64,000 nucleotides of DNA, from the NCBI RefSeq assembly GCF_000696385.1, contig NZ_JJMN01000065.1, positions 62,001 through 126,000 of the forward strand, written 5' to 3'. The position numbers and the translations under genes are program-made. Shown piece after piece: positions 28,241 through 38,108 of the stretch; positions within the stretch are counted from its first letter, which is position 1; the number at the start of each line of letters is the position of its first letter. The DNA comes from Vibrio metoecus. Its GTDB lineage: Bacteria; Pseudomonadota; Gammaproteobacteria; Enterobacterales; Vibrionaceae. The notes under the pieces are model-generated. The model ran no database searches. It worked only from the letters and a program-made list of their open reading frames with translations, and was not told the origin of the DNA.

Positions 28241-29071
28241 ATGCAACGAGTAGCCGTGATTGGGGCTGGCTGGCTAGGTTTACCGCTCGCACAATGGCTT
28301 AAACAACAAGGTCATACCATATACGCCACACGCACTACCGCACAAGGTGTTGCAACCACACAGCAACAAGGTATCGACAGTTTTCTCTGTCAATTAGATC
28401 AACCCGATGGATTGAGCCAAGCGTTGCGCGATAGAGAGTGCGATACCCTGATTGGCTGCTTCCCTCCCGGCTTTCGACAAGGCCACGGAGAAGATTATCC
28501 CAAGCATTGGCAAACGCTAGTGTGGCAAGCCAAACAAGCCCATATTCAAAAAATCATCATGATCAGCTCAACCTCGGTTTATCCTGATATTGCCAAACCG
28601 ATGAATGAGCAAGATGCCTCATTAGCTCTCGCACTGGATAACGCTGCATTTGATAGTAAAGCACGCGTTCTACTCAAAGCTGAGCAACACGTGGTTACCT
28701 CAGGATTGGATTACACCATTGTGCGATGCAGTGGGTTGATTGGCCCTCATCGTCACCCAGCCCGCTTTGTTAGCAAAATGCCTCACGTCAGCCGGCTTGC
28801 ACCCGCCAATATGCTGCATCTTTCCGATGCGATTGGTATTGTGCACTTTGCGCTACAACAACTGCCACGCACGATTATTAATGCAACAACACCAACAACG
28901 GTCAGCAAAGCGGAATTCTATCAAGCGGCACTTCAAGCGATTGGCAGTTCGCTTCCTCTTCCCGCAATCACAGATAAAGCCGATAAACACATCTTATGTG
29001 ACAAATTATTGGCAGCGGGTTATCACTTCCACTTCACTCATACATTAGAGGCTGTACAAGGTTATGAGTAA
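28241..29071 (+). CDS. NAD(P)-dependent sugar-epimerase-like protein (SDR, YeeZ type)
   Basis: 276 residues with an N-terminal Rossmann nucleotide site (VAVIGAGWLGLPLAQWL) and the SDR pattern MISSTSVYP as in extended short-chain dehydrogenases. YxxxK is not clear, which is also true of YeeZ-type proteins. Substrate unknown. The end overlaps the next gene by 8 bp, so the two are coupled. Confidence 0.8.
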   Translation: MQRVAVIGAGWLGLPLAQWLKQQGHTIYATRTTAQGVATTQQQGIDSFLCQLDQPDGLSQALRDRECDTLIGCFPPGFRQGHGEDYPKHWQTLVWQAKQAHIQKIIMISSTSVYPDIAKPMNEQDASLALALDNAAFDSKARVLLKAEQHVVTSGLDYTIVRCSGLIGPHRHPARFVSKMPHVSRLAPANMLHLSDAIGIVHFALQQLPRTIINATTPTTVSKAEFYQAALQAIGSSLPLPAITDKADKHILCDKLLAAGYHFHFTHTLEAVQGYE

Positions 29072-29702
29072 GCACTTGTATCAACACATCGAAACGCTGT
29101 GGGATTATTTGCAACTTCATCAACAACCCAAACCTGCCGATGTTATCTTGGTTTTGGGCAGCAATGATCTCCGCGTGGCAGAACATGCGGCAAAACTCTA
29201 CCACCAAGGTCTTGCCCCTCGTGTGCTTTTTTCCGGTGGACTTGGTCGCTTTACGCAAGGTGTATTCGAACAAACTGAAGCCGAAACGTTTGCGGCTATC
29301 GCCAAGGAAGCAGGCGTACCAGAAGAAGCGTTATTGCTTGAAACACAATCCACCAACAGTGGTGAGAATATGCTTTTCAGCCATCAAGTGCTAACCCAGC
29401 AAGCCCACCCTGCACAACGCATTTTGTTGCTACAAAAGCCTTATATGGAGAGAAGGGCTTACGCGACGTTCCTGCAACAATGGCCTGAAAGCGTAGAAAG
29501 CGTGCAAGTCACGTCTCCTAGTGGTGGTTTTTTTGACTATTTAACCTCCGAACTCACGAGCGATTTTGTGCTCAACGCCATGTTAGGTGATTTTGAACGT
29601 ATTCGTGACTATCCTGATCTTGGGTTTCAAATCAAGCAGCCGATTCCAGAGCCCGTTACGTTGGCGTATCAAACCCTATTGCCCTTTAAATTTACCCCAT
29701 AA
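29064..29702 (+). CDS. YdcF-family (DUF218) protein
   Basis: 212 residues. The DUF218 signature is present: VILVLGSNDLRVAEHAAKLY, PRVLFSGGLG, LETQSTNSGENM and ILLLQKPYMERRA. YdcF of E. coli binds S-adenosylmethionine in vitro but has no agreed function. No signal peptide is seen, unlike the related ElyC at 58875. Translationally coupled to the SDR gene before it. Confidence 0.85.
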   Translation: MSKHLYQHIETLWDYLQLHQQPKPADVILVLGSNDLRVAEHAAKLYHQGLAPRVLFSGGLGRFTQGVFEQTEAETFAAIAKEAGVPEEALLLETQSTNSGENMLFSHQVLTQQAHPAQRILLLQKPYMERRAYATFLQQWPESVESVQVTSPSGGFFDYLTSELTSDFVLNAMLGDFERIRDYPDLGFQIKQPIPEPVTLAYQTLLPFKFTP

Positions 29703-29785
29703 ATACGATGAGTTGGCATCGCATTTGCTTACTATCAATCTTGGAGTGACCTCCGTTTTCCGAATAGCAAGAAAGGAGTCTGATT

Positions 29786-30013
29786 ATGGAATTGCAACGT
29801 CACCACTGTTACGACCTGATTCACATGGGTATGCGTGAACTACTTGAGGATCGTATGGGTTACTACTCCGCGCTCGACTATCAACAAACCTTGTATGGCA
29901 TGACGGGGAAATCCAGTTGCTTAACCATGTCGGATGATGAATTAACCTCGACCTTACAAGCCTTAAAGAATGAAGGTTACTTAGTCGATTTTAACGCTCA
30001 CCCTCTGCGCTAA
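29786..30013 (+). CDS. Small uncharacterised protein
   Basis: 75 residues, MELQRHHCYDLIHMGMRELL to LVDFNAHPLR, with a good AGGAG ribosome site 8 bp before the ATG. It is acidic and soluble with no motif I recognise; the sequence alternates short helices and could form a small helical bundle. It stands alone between the YdcF gene and the GAF-EAL gene. Confidence 0.65.
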   Translation: MELQRHHCYDLIHMGMRELLEDRMGYYSALDYQQTLYGMTGKSSCLTMSDDELTSTLQALKNEGYLVDFNAHPLR

Positions 30014-30070
30014 CCGCAAAGAACAGCCCGCTCACTCCACGGTTCACCCGAGGGGTGCATGACCAAACTC

Positions 30071-30103
30071 GAAGGTATTGAAGCATTTTTTGCTCAATAC
30101 CTT
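30071..30103 (+). terminator. Hairpin in the gap before the GAF-EAL gene
   Basis: AAGGTATTGA pairs with TCAATACCTT across a loop with six T. The 10-bp stem is perfect, but no T-run follows, so it may be a structural or regulatory element instead of a terminator. Confidence 0.4.
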
Positions 30104-30199
30104 GCAGTGCGCTTTGATTCGTCATCTATACTGATGACAATCATTATTACTATTGATCACGTCAGCACTGATTAGGTCACTCATAGGGTTGAACAAACC

Positions 30200-32078
30200 A
30201 TGCCGCCTATCGATACTCAACAAATCATTGTTCCACCAAGCATGTTGGATTCTTGGCAAGAGATCGTCGATCTGATTGCGGAGATCACGCAATGCCCCGC
30301 CTCGCTTATCATGCGTATTCATGAGAGTGATATCGAGGTTTTCACCAGTAGCCGAACTGCGGGTAATCCCTATAAACCCAAAGCAAAGGATTCTCTTGGT
30401 CACGGTCTCTATTGTGAAACCGTCATTAAAGAAAAACGCATGTTGGATGTACCCAACGCCCTTGCCGATCCTGACTGGGAAAACAATCCCGATATCAAAT
30501 TGGGGATGATCTGTTACTGCGGATTACCTGTATTTTTGGCCTGATGACACCCCATTTGGCACCATCTGTATCTTGGATAGCCAAGAGCGGCATTTTGATG
30601 ATCGTGTCCATTCATTGCTGTCACGCTTTCAATCTGCGATTGAAGGGCAGCTCGAAACCTTGTATCACAAAGCCGAGTTACGAAAACTCAATCAAGAACT
30701 GGAAATGAAAGTCGCTGAACGTACCCAAACGTTAGCCGATTTAAGTACCAAATTGCTCAAAGAGATTGAACAACGCACGGTGGCGGAAGATTTCGTCGAA
30801 TTCCACCGTCATTTTGATCCACTCACCAAACTGCCCAATCGAGTCACCCTCACGGAGCGTTTGCAGCCTCAACTCGTCAACATTGCCGATGACCAGCAGA
30901 TCACACTCATTTATTTTAGTCTGCGTAACTTTAAATCGGTGAACGACAGTTATGGCTACCAAGTCGGTGACCAAATTCTATCCGCACTCTGCCAGCGCTT
31001 GAGCCATAATCTGCCAGAAAACTGGCTATTGGCTCGAATCGTCGGCTCAGAGTTCGTTCTAACAGCGCGCCATAAACGTAGCCAAAATGAAACCAAAAAA
31101 GTGATCAATCGGGTTGTTCAAGCATGCACTATGCCTTTTAACACCAACAACTTGAATATTACTCTACAGTGCCATTTAGGCGTAACGCTCGCCCCAATGG
31201 ATGCCACCGACTCGCTCAGTTTCATTCAACGAGCAAGTTCAGCCATGAGTTGGGCAAAAAAAGAAGGTATACAAGTCTCCTTCTTCAATTTGGCGGCACA
31301 AAAAGCCACCGAAGAACGCTTACAACTTGAATCCCATCTGCTGCACGCATTGCGTCTTGGTGAGCTTGCCGTGCATTTTCAACCCATCGTTGATTTAAAG
31401 CAGAATGGTAAAGTGATTGGAGCCGAGGCCTTATTGCGCTGGCATAACCCACAACTGGGGAATATCGCGCCCGATCGATTCATTCCTTTGGCAGAAAGTA
31501 ATGGGCAAATTATTGAGATTGGCTATTTCGTTCTTCATCAAGCCCTCAGAAAAGCCGCAGAATGGTGCAAATTAACCACATCGCCGTTCAAAATTGCCAT
31601 TAACATTTCGCCAATTCAATTTCGTGAGCAGCGATTTGTCGAGTACCTCAAAGACATGATGACGCTCTATCAACTCCCTCCTGGCACCATTGAGCTCGAA
31701 CTGACAGAAGGCATTTTGTTACAAGATGAGCATTACGCACAAAGTGCTTTAGCCCAACTTCGCCAACAAGGCATCAGCATTTCACTGGATGACTTCGGAA
31801 CAGGTTACTCCTCATTAAGTTACTTACAGAAATACTCGTTTGATACCTTAAAAATCGATCGTAGCTTCATTAATCAGTTGGAATACAACGAGCAAAACCG
31901 TGAGCTAACCCGCGCGATTATTGCGATGGCGCATAAACTCAACATGGCGGTCATTGCAGAAGGGGTAGAAAAAGATTATCAAGCCGATTTCGTGCGCACA
32001 GAGGGGTGTACATTTGCTCAAGGGTATCTGTATGGCAAAGCGATTCCGGCCGATGACTTTACCCAACTGTTGGTCTAA
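30200..32078 (+). CDS. GAF-GGDEF-EAL signalling protein (probable c-di-GMP phosphodiesterase; frame broken)
   Basis: About 625 residues once one T is removed from the TTTTT at 30533-30537, which turns VFLA-stop into VFWPDDTPFGTICILD. Order: GAF sensor (about 15-140), a coiled linker (ELEMKVAERTQTLADLS), a GGDEF domain with the degenerate active site VGSEF, and an EAL domain with GAEALLRW, DDFGTGYSSL, KIDRSF and AEGVE, all the metal and substrate motifs of an active phosphodiesterase. It should therefore lower c-di-GMP in response to a small ligand; the GGDEF part may bind GTP as a regulator. Unbroken in relatives, so the frameshift is probably an error. Confidence 0.88.
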
Positions 32079-32206
32079 GCCGCGATCAACCCACGTCACA
32101 GTAACACTGCAAACGCAGTTAATTTCTAGCGAATGCAGATTGGCTATTCAGCTCTGAGGCGACTTTCGTTAGACTGTCGCCAATCATTTGACTGGACGTA
32201 CCCAAA

Positions 32207-32753
32207 ATGAAACAACTGCTCGACTTTATCCCGCTCATCATTTTTTTCGCCTTATATAAGTTCTACGATATTTACGTTGCTACGGGCGCTCTGATTGCCG
32301 CGACAGCCGTACAAGTGATCGTCACTTACGCCATCTATAAAAAAGTAGAAAAAATAGCAGCTCATCACATTTGTGATGGTCGCCCTGTTTGGTGGTATGA
32401 CACTCGCACTGCATGATGACAACTTCATTAAGTGGAAAGTCACCATTGTCTACGTGGTGTTCGCGCTGGGCCTCACGGTGAGCCATCTCATGGGTAAATC
32501 GGCCATCAAAAGTATGTTGGGCAAAGAGCTGACACTGCCTGAGGCGGCATGGTCTACAATCACTTGGGCGTGGGTTGGTTTTTTCAGCCTCTGCGCCGCG
32601 CTCAACCTGTACATTGCTTACCACCTCCCTCTCGATGTGTGGGTCAACTTTAAAGTCTTTGGTCTGCTTGCCGCAACGTTAGTTTTTACTCTGCTGACTG
32701 GCGGATACATCTATAAACACCTTCCTAAAGAACAAAAAGAGAAAAACCAGTAA
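32207..32753 (+). CDS. yciB: Inner-membrane septation protein YciB (frame broken)
   Basis: Polytopic inner-membrane protein linked to cell-envelope synthesis and division. Frame one reads [20 protein letters not shown] and breaks after YKKVEK. Removing one A near 32356 continues as [14 protein letters not shown], matching the second frame to the stop at 32753. Total about 181 residues against 179 in E. coli, with [20 protein letters not shown] and the aromatic WAWVGFF segment as family markers. Followed by yciA and yciI, the order also seen in other gammaproteobacteria. Confidence 0.9.
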
Positions 32754-32811
32754 ATTCCACTGGTTGCAAAGGGGTGATCCCTTGACTGATTTGTGGTTAT
32801 AATCCGCCCCT

Positions 32812-32843
32812 CATCCACAGCGACCGTATTCGGTCGCTGTTTC
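32812..32843 (+). terminator. Hairpin between yciB and yciA
   Basis: ACAGCGACCGTATTCGGTCG followed by CTGTTTCG: a 10-bp stem, 60 bp after yciB and 10 bp before the yciA start. It is so close to yciA that it may instead act on its translation or be an attenuator. Confidence 0.55.
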
Positions 32844-32850
32844 GTTTGCT

Positions 32851-33282
32851 GTGGATAACCAAATGGGTCAAATTGTGAATTCTCCGAAAGGCCAGCTTCT
32901 GCTGCGCACGCTGGCAATGCCTGCCGACACTAACGCCAATGGTGATATTTTTGGTGGCTGGATCATGTCTCAGCTCGACTTAGCCGGTGGCATCCTTGCC
33001 AAAGAGATCTCCTGTGGACGGATCGTGACCGTTTCGGTCTCAAGTATCACTTTTAAAAAACCGGTCAAAGTCGGTGATGTCGTATGCTGTTACGGCGAAT
33101 GTACTAAAATTGGCCGAACTTCGATGTCAATCAATCTTGAAGTCTGGGTGAAACCGGTCAAAGAAGATGGTGTGGGTGATCGTTTCCAAGTCTGTGAAGC
33201 AACCTTTAACTACGTCGCGATTGATGCCAATGGCCGCCCAAGAGCGATAAGCCTAAGCAACGGATCACAGAAATCATCTTGA
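32851..33282 (+). CDS. yciA: Acyl-CoA thioesterase YciA
   Basis: Hotdog-fold hydrolase of acyl-CoAs. 143 residues from the GTG, or 139 from the ATG four codons later; neither has a good ribosome site. The family core is LAMPADTNANGDIFGGWIMS (catalytic asparagine and aspartate region) and VVCCYGECTKIGRTSMSIN. Close in sequence to enterobacterial YciA. Confidence 0.92.
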   Translation: MDNQMGQIVNSPKGQLLLRTLAMPADTNANGDIFGGWIMSQLDLAGGILAKEISCGRIVTVSVSSITFKKPVKVGDVVCCYGECTKIGRTSMSINLEVWVKPVKEDGVGDRFQVCEATFNYVAIDANGRPRAISLSNGSQKSS

Positions 33283-33405
33283 TAAGCTGTGTTTCACCAC
33301 TGACTTGCGTAGAGTATTGACTTTGCGTTTATAGCGAAACGTCTTGATGTGATTGGTAGGCGGTAAGTTGGCAGGGTTATAGTCAGTAGATAAGGAAGGA
33401 AATGT

Positions 33406-33705
33406 ATGTGGTATTGTCATTTTTGCGCAGGATGTTGAAAAACTACTTTAGAAAAGCGCCTTAGCGTACGCCCAAAGCATCTTGAGCGTTTACAACAGCT
33501 GCAGGATGAAGGTCGTCTGCTCACCGCAGGCCCAATGCCAGCCATTGATTCAGATAATCCCGGGCAAGCGGGTTTCACTGGCTCGACTGTGATTGCCGAT
33601 TTTGCATCACTGACAGAAGCACAAGCGTGGGCTAATGCTGACCCTTATGTGGCAGCCGGCGTATACGCTAATGTGATTGTTAAACCTTTCAAAAAAGTAT
33701 TCTGA
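33406..33705 (+). CDS. yciI: YciI-like protein (three extra bases)
   Basis: Small ferredoxin-like-fold protein related to muconolactone isomerases, role unknown. Starting at ATG 33406, the sequence reads MWY and then needs one T removed near 33415, one A in 33438-33442 and one T in 33447-33449 to continue as [15 protein letters not shown]. After that it is normal: [46 protein letters not shown] and [10 protein letters not shown]. The repaired length is 98 residues, equal to E. coli YciI. Three insertions within 35 bp point to poor sequence here. Confidence 0.8.
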
Positions 33706-33706
33706 T

Positions 33707-34105
33707 ATGAAAAATATTGTCCTGAGCAGTTTGATCGCATCGACTCTTCTTTTCGTCGGCTGCAGCTCTGGCTCAGCAGAGAAAGAGCGCAACCTAGAGT
33801 TATTAGCAGGAAATCGAGCCAGCTTACTCTCGACTGAGCTGCCTCTAGAGTTTGGTCCGCTGAACATTTTACGTGCAACAGCGAAAGGCAGTAGCATTGA
33901 GCTAATGATGGTATACAACGCCGATGCGAAAAATGCCAAACCCACCGAGCAGGTGCTACAAAGTGCATTAAAAACCTTTTGTACCAATAAAGACATTGGA
34001 GCGAACCTCGATGTTGGGATCAGCTACCGAATCCAAATGCGCAATACTCGTGGTCAGTTGATGGTCGATCAGTTGGTCACAAAAGAAACCTGCACTAAAG
34101 GGCTA
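33707..34105 (+). CDS. aspS: Type II secretion pilotin lipoprotein AspS
   Basis: Outer-membrane lipoprotein that guides the type II secretin to the outer membrane; in V. cholerae this pilotin (AspS, GspS-beta) is encoded next to metE. Lipobox LLFVGC is at the N-terminus, followed by a compact domain with two cysteines (TFCTNKDIG, ETCTKG) that could form the family disulfide. As written the frame runs on to 34276 through the terminator and over metE. Dropping one G at 34099-34101 makes ACTAAAGGCTAA and ends the protein at ETCTKG, 132 residues, the expected end. Its job matters here because type II secretion exports Sec-signal toxins. Confidence 0.75.
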
Positions 34106-34136
34106 AAGCCCCCTGAACACACAATGTGTGCGCGTA

Positions 34137-34173
34137 AAAATAAAGGCCTCTTGATGAGGCCTTTACTGTTTTT
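34137..34173. terminator. Bidirectional terminator between aspS and metE
   Basis: AAAGGCCTCTTGATGAGGCC followed by TTTACTGTTTTT, a 9-bp stem between two converging genes. Confidence 0.75.
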
Positions 34174-34186
34174 AATGAAAGCGAAA

Positions 34187-36472
34187 TTACGCTTGCCATT
34201 CGCTACGCAGCGATTTCGCTGCGTTCACCATGTTGGTCAGTGCTGCTTCCACTTCTGGCCAGTTGCGCGTTTTTAGGCCACAGTCTGGGTTCACCCACAA
34301 ACGCTGTGCTGGAATTTTTTCTGCTGCTTTGCGCAGCAGATCTTCAATCCATGTTTGTGCAGGAATGTTCGGTGAGTGAATGTCGTACACGCCTGGGCCA
34401 ATTTCGTTCGGGTAGTTAAACTCTTCAAACGCTTTGAGCAGTTCCATGTTGGAGCGCGATGTTTCAATGGTGATCACGTCGGCATCCAGTGCCGCAACCG
34501 ATTCGATGATCTCGTTGAATTCGCTGTAACACATATGGGTATGAATTTGCGTTTCCGGACGCGCGCTACCCGCGGAAATCTTAAACGCTTGCACTGCCCA
34601 ATCTAAATAGGTTTGATGATCGCGTTTTTTCAGTGGTAAACCTTCACGAATCGCTGGTTCATCAATTTGAATAATATTGATGCCTGCATCTTGCAGATCC
34701 GCCACTTCATCACGCAGTGCCAACGCTAATTGCTGAGCAATCTCTTGGCGACTGATGTCTTCACGTGGGAAGGTCCAGCATAGAATGGTCACAGGCCCCG
34801 TCAACATCCCTTTCATCTGCTTAGAGGTCAGAGATTGCGCGTAAGTTGACCACTCCACCGTGATCGGTTTTTCACGTTCGATATCCGCCACCACAATCGC
34901 AGGTTTTACGCAGCGTGAACCGTAACTCTGCACCCAACCAAACTGCGTGGTTTGGAAACCGGCGAGGTTTTCAGCAAAGTATTCCACCATGTCGTTACGT
35001 TCCGCTTCACCGTGCACCAGCACATCTAACCCTAGTGCTTCTTGGCGTTTAACCGCATCAGCAATATGACCTTTCAGTGCTTGCACATACTCTTGCTCGC
35101 TCAGCTTGCCTTGGCGATACGCACTACGCTCAGTACGGATCTCTCCTGTTTGTGGGAAAGAGCCGATGGTCGTGGTCGGTAAGAAAGGCAGCCCCAATAC
35201 TTCTGCTTGGTGATGGGCACGCTCAATATAAGGCGCACTCCGCTCTGCCAATGCCGCCGTAATATTGTTGATACGCGCTTGCACAGAAGCCTTGTTCACC
35301 GTGTGAGAAGATTTGCGCGCAGCAATCGGCTGGCTGTAGGTATCACACGCTAAAATTGCGGCGGCATCCCCCTCCAGAGCACGGCCGAGCAAGGCGACTT
35401 CGGTCACTTTCTGCTTGGCAAACGCAAACCAGCTGCGGGTTTCTGCACTCAGATCGCCTTCCAGATCCAGATCGACTGGGCTGTGCAGCAGTGAACAGGA
35501 ACTGGCGACCCACAGACGCTCACCCAGCAAGGTTTTTACTGGCTGCAAACGAGCCAGAATGGCACTCAAATCTGCACGCCATACATTACGGCCATTGATC
35601 ACACCTGCAGAAAGCACCCAATCAGATGGCAAGCGATTAACTATGGTATCTAGCTGTACAGGCGCAGCAGAGACATCTACATGCAGGCCATCAACCGGCA
35701 GTTCAACGATCTTATCAAGCGTGTCTAGCACTGAATCAAAGTAAGTGGTCAGCAGCAGTTTTACGTCACCACGAATCACTTGATAAGCCAGTTTAAATGA
35801 ATCCTGCCAACGTGGTTCTAATTCTAAAGCCAGAACAGGCTCATCGATTTGTACCCACTGCACGCCTTGCTTCGCCAGCTTGCTCAGAATAGCTTGGTAA
35901 GCGGTCAAGAGACGTGGCAACAACGTTAAACGATCAAAACCCTCTTCCACTTCTTTGCCTAAATAGAGGTAGCTCACGGGACCAAGCAGCACAGGTTTTA
36001 CATCGTGACCCGCTTGCAGTGCTTCATTCACCTCTTCAAACAGTTGTGGCCAGCTCACACTGAAAGTGTCGTGAGAGCTGAACTCCGGCACGATGTAGTG
36101 ATAGTTGGTGTTGAACCACTTGGTCATATCCGATGCCGCGCTGCCCGTTCCGCAACCACAAGCATTTTGTGACTGACCACGACCGACGCGAAACAGCGTA
36201 TCTAAATCCGGAAAACCGTGGCTATGGCGCTTAGGCACATGGCCCAGTAATAGCGTGGTAGTGAGTACATGATCGTACCAAGCAAAGTCACCCGCGGTCA
36301 CAAAATCCAGTCCTGCTTCTTTTTGCAATGCCCAGTTTTGTTGGCGAATTTGGCTGCCGACCTGTTTCAAAGCCGCTTGGTCAATCTCACCACGCCAGTA
36401 TTTTTCAAGAGCAAATTTAAGTTCGCGTTTTTCGCCAATGCGGGGATAACCAAGAATGTGTGTCGTTGTCAT
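34187..36472 (-). CDS. metE: Cobalamin-independent methionine synthase
   Basis: Transfers the methyl group from 5-methyltetrahydrofolate-triglutamate to homocysteine. 761 residues, usual length. N-terminal [20 protein letters not shown]; the zinc site residues are visible in [13 protein letters not shown] (H and C) and in NPDCGLKTR (C). The long internal duplication of two barrels is as expected. Divergent from metR, the activator of metE in enterics. The upstream region has met-box-like repeats and an ERIC element. Confidence 0.96.
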   Translation of the reverse strand: MTTTHILGYPRIGEKRELKFALEKYWRGEIDQAALKQVGSQIRQQNWALQKEAGLDFVTAGDFAWYDHVLTTTLLLGHVPKRHSHGFPDLDTLFRVGRGQSQNACGCGTGSAASDMTKWFNTNYHYIVPEFSSHDTFSVSWPQLFEEVNEALQAGHDVKPVLLGPVSYLYLGKEVEEGFDRLTLLPRLLTAYQAILSKLAKQGVQWVQIDEPVLALELEPRWQDSFKLAYQVIRGDVKLLLTTYFDSVLDTLDKIVELPVDGLHVDVSAAPVQLDTIVNRLPSDWVLSAGVINGRNVWRADLSAILARLQPVKTLLGERLWVASSCSLLHSPVDLDLEGDLSAETRSWFAFAKQKVTEVALLGRALEGDAAAILACDTYSQPIAARKSSHTVNKASVQARINNITAALAERSAPYIERAHHQAEVLGLPFLPTTTIGSFPQTGEIRTERSAYRQGKLSEQEYVQALKGHIADAVKRQEALGLDVLVHGEAERNDMVEYFAENLAGFQTTQFGWVQSYGSRCVKPAIVVADIEREKPITVEWSTYAQSLTSKQMKGMLTGPVTILCWTFPREDISRQEIAQQLALALRDEVADLQDAGINIIQIDEPAIREGLPLKKRDHQTYLDWAVQAFKISAGSARPETQIHTHMCYSEFNEIIESVAALDADVITIETSRSNMELLKAFEEFNYPNEIGPGVYDIHSPNIPAQTWIEDLLRKAAEKIPAQRLWVNPDCGLKTRNWPEVEAALTNMVNAAKSLRSEWQA

Positions 36473-36535
36473 GTGAAAATCCTTTGTCTGTTCTTAATAG
36501 GTCGTAGAAGCTCTAAGCTGCCTCAGCACATCGAA

Positions 36536-36551
36536 AGATGTCTGGATGGCT
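36536..36551 (-). promoter_or_regulatory. Possible tandem MetJ boxes upstream of metE
   Basis: Minus strand AGCCATCC-AGACATCT, two adjacent 8-mers. The consensus AGACGTCT is matched 5/8 and 7/8. They lie about 65 bp before the metE start, where a repressor would act. The weak first box keeps confidence low. Confidence 0.4.
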
Positions 36552-36655
36552 AAACTATCGCGTTGTACGCCTTCGAGGACAAGGTTCATTTATTCAACTT
36601 GTTTATTAGTAATTTTCATGTTGGCACTGGCGATTATCAATTTACCTTTACTATT

Positions 36656-36783
36656 TATAACCAAACTGCTTGGAGTTGCAGGTAGGCGGCAAGTGAGTTC
36701 ATCCCCATGAGCATAGACACACTATGTGATTGGGGTGAACGAATGTAGCCAACACCGCTGCGGCTTCAAGCAGGAAGGTTATA
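36656..36783. repeat. ERIC element (intergenic repeat)
   Basis: About 128 bp with the full ERIC layout: TATAACC at one end, GTTGCAGGTAGGCGGCAAGT, the central inverted repeat around GAGCATAGACACACTATGTG, then TGGGGTGAACGAATGTAGCC and GCTTCAAGCAGGAAGGTTAT at the other end. It sits between the divergent metE and metR genes and could affect their transcripts. Confidence 0.8.
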
Positions 36784-36867
36784 GCCATCTAGATGTTTAC
36801 AGCTCCGAAAAATAGGCGTAACTTAGCTAAAAATTCATGTTGGCTTAGGGATAAGTGAGGAGAGTTC

Positions 36868-37785
36868 ATGATAGAGCTGAAACATTTGAAAACGCTGATC
36901 TCGCTACGCGATACCGGTTCACTGACCGCCACCGCGACCTCGTTGCATCTCACCCAGTCTGCGCTCTCGCATCAGATTAAAGACTTGGAAGCGCGAATTG
37001 GCGGGCAGCTTTTTTTGCGTAAAACACGCCCAGTGCGTTTTACCGCCGAAGGCGAAATTTTGCTGCGTTTGGCGGACGATATTTTGCCTAAGATGTCGCG
37101 CGCCGAGAATGAACTGGCGAGCCTTAAAGAAGATGTGAACGGGCGCCTGCACATGGCGATTGAGTGCCACTCCTGCTTTCAATGGCTAATGCCCGCCCTG
37201 CGCGAATATCAGGTCAGTTGGCCAAGTGTGGCGCTGGATTTTTCATCCGGCTTTGGGTTTGAACCTCTGCCCGCGCTATTAGCGGGGGAACTAGATCTGG
37301 TGATCACCTCCGATATTTTGCCACGATCAGAAGTGCATTATGAGCCACTGTTTGATTTTGAAATGCGCCTGATCACCGCCACTAATCACCCGTTAGCAGA
37401 AAAAGCCTTGATTGAGCCGCAAGATTTGATCGATCAAACCATGCTCACCTATCCCGTACAAAAGCAGAGATTGGATGTAGTGAAACACTTTTTACAGCCG
37501 GCAGGCGTTGAGCCCGCGCGTTGGAAGCAAGCCGACAATACCTTAATGCTGGTGCAAATGGTCTCCGCAGGATTAGGCGTTGCGGCGCTACCGAATTGGG
37601 CAATCAGTGAGTTTTCACGCCAAGGATTAATTACCAGTAAACCATTAGGCAAAGGCTTATGGCGTAGGCTTTTTGCCGCCACTCGTCACAGTGAAAAGGA
37701 TAAACGCTACTTACAAGCCTTTTTCGCCACCGCACGCCAACAATGCAAAAGCCACCTTGATGGGATCAAGATGGCTTCGGTATAG
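36868..37785 (+). CDS. metR: LysR-type regulator MetR
   Basis: Activates metE and other methionine genes using homocysteine as co-inducer. 305 residues: an N-terminal winged helix (LHLTQSALSHQIKDLEARIG) and a periplasmic-binding-like effector domain (CHSCFQWLMPALREYQ). Divergent from metE, the classic arrangement. A GGAGAG ribosome site precedes the ATG. Confidence 0.95.
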   Translation: MIELKHLKTLISLRDTGSLTATATSLHLTQSALSHQIKDLEARIGGQLFLRKTRPVRFTAEGEILLRLADDILPKMSRAENELASLKEDVNGRLHMAIECHSCFQWLMPALREYQVSWPSVALDFSSGFGFEPLPALLAGELDLVITSDILPRSEVHYEPLFDFEMRLITATNHPLAEKALIEPQDLIDQTMLTYPVQKQRLDVVKHFLQPAGVEPARWKQADNTLMLVQMVSAGLGVAALPNWAISEFSRQGLITSKPLGKGLWRRLFAATRHSEKDKRYLQAFFATARQQCKSHLDGIKMASV

Positions 37786-37791
37786 AAACGA

Positions 37792-37992
37792 TTAGCGTGC
37801 GTAGGCTTTAAACTGGTTGGTAAGGGGATCGTATTGATAACCCAGTACGTCTAACTTACCCACCAGATGTTCAATATCCATTTCATACGTGCTGATCAAC
37901 TCATCCAGACTGTCACATTCCAAACGCAGTTTTTCATTGACGATGCCTAGCAAAATCACGCTATCGATGTTTCGTACGTTGCTCAGATCCAT
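37792..37992 (-). CDS. DUF4250 domain protein
   Basis: 66 residues. MDLSNVRNIDSVILLGIVN, KLRLECDSLDEL and LGYQYDPLTNQFK are the DUF4250 pattern: a small helical protein of unknown function. It ends 6 bp from the convergent metR stop. Confidence 0.8.
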   Translation of the reverse strand: MDLSNVRNIDSVILLGIVNEKLRLECDSLDELISTYEMDIEHLVGKLDVLGYQYDPLTNQFKAYAR

Positions 37993-38108
37993 CACATCAC
38001 TCCTGATTGAATGTTTTCACTCAGCGTTTCCGCTCCCCAACTTCATCAAGCATAGTCGCTATTTGGGGAACGAAAAGTGATCTGTGCAACCCATCGCAGT
38101 GAGCAAAA

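Noticed and set aside
33300..33405. ERIC-like fragment GTAGGCGGTAAGTTGGCAGG before yciI
   Set aside because: It resembles one ERIC arm, but no central inverted repeat or second arm is present.
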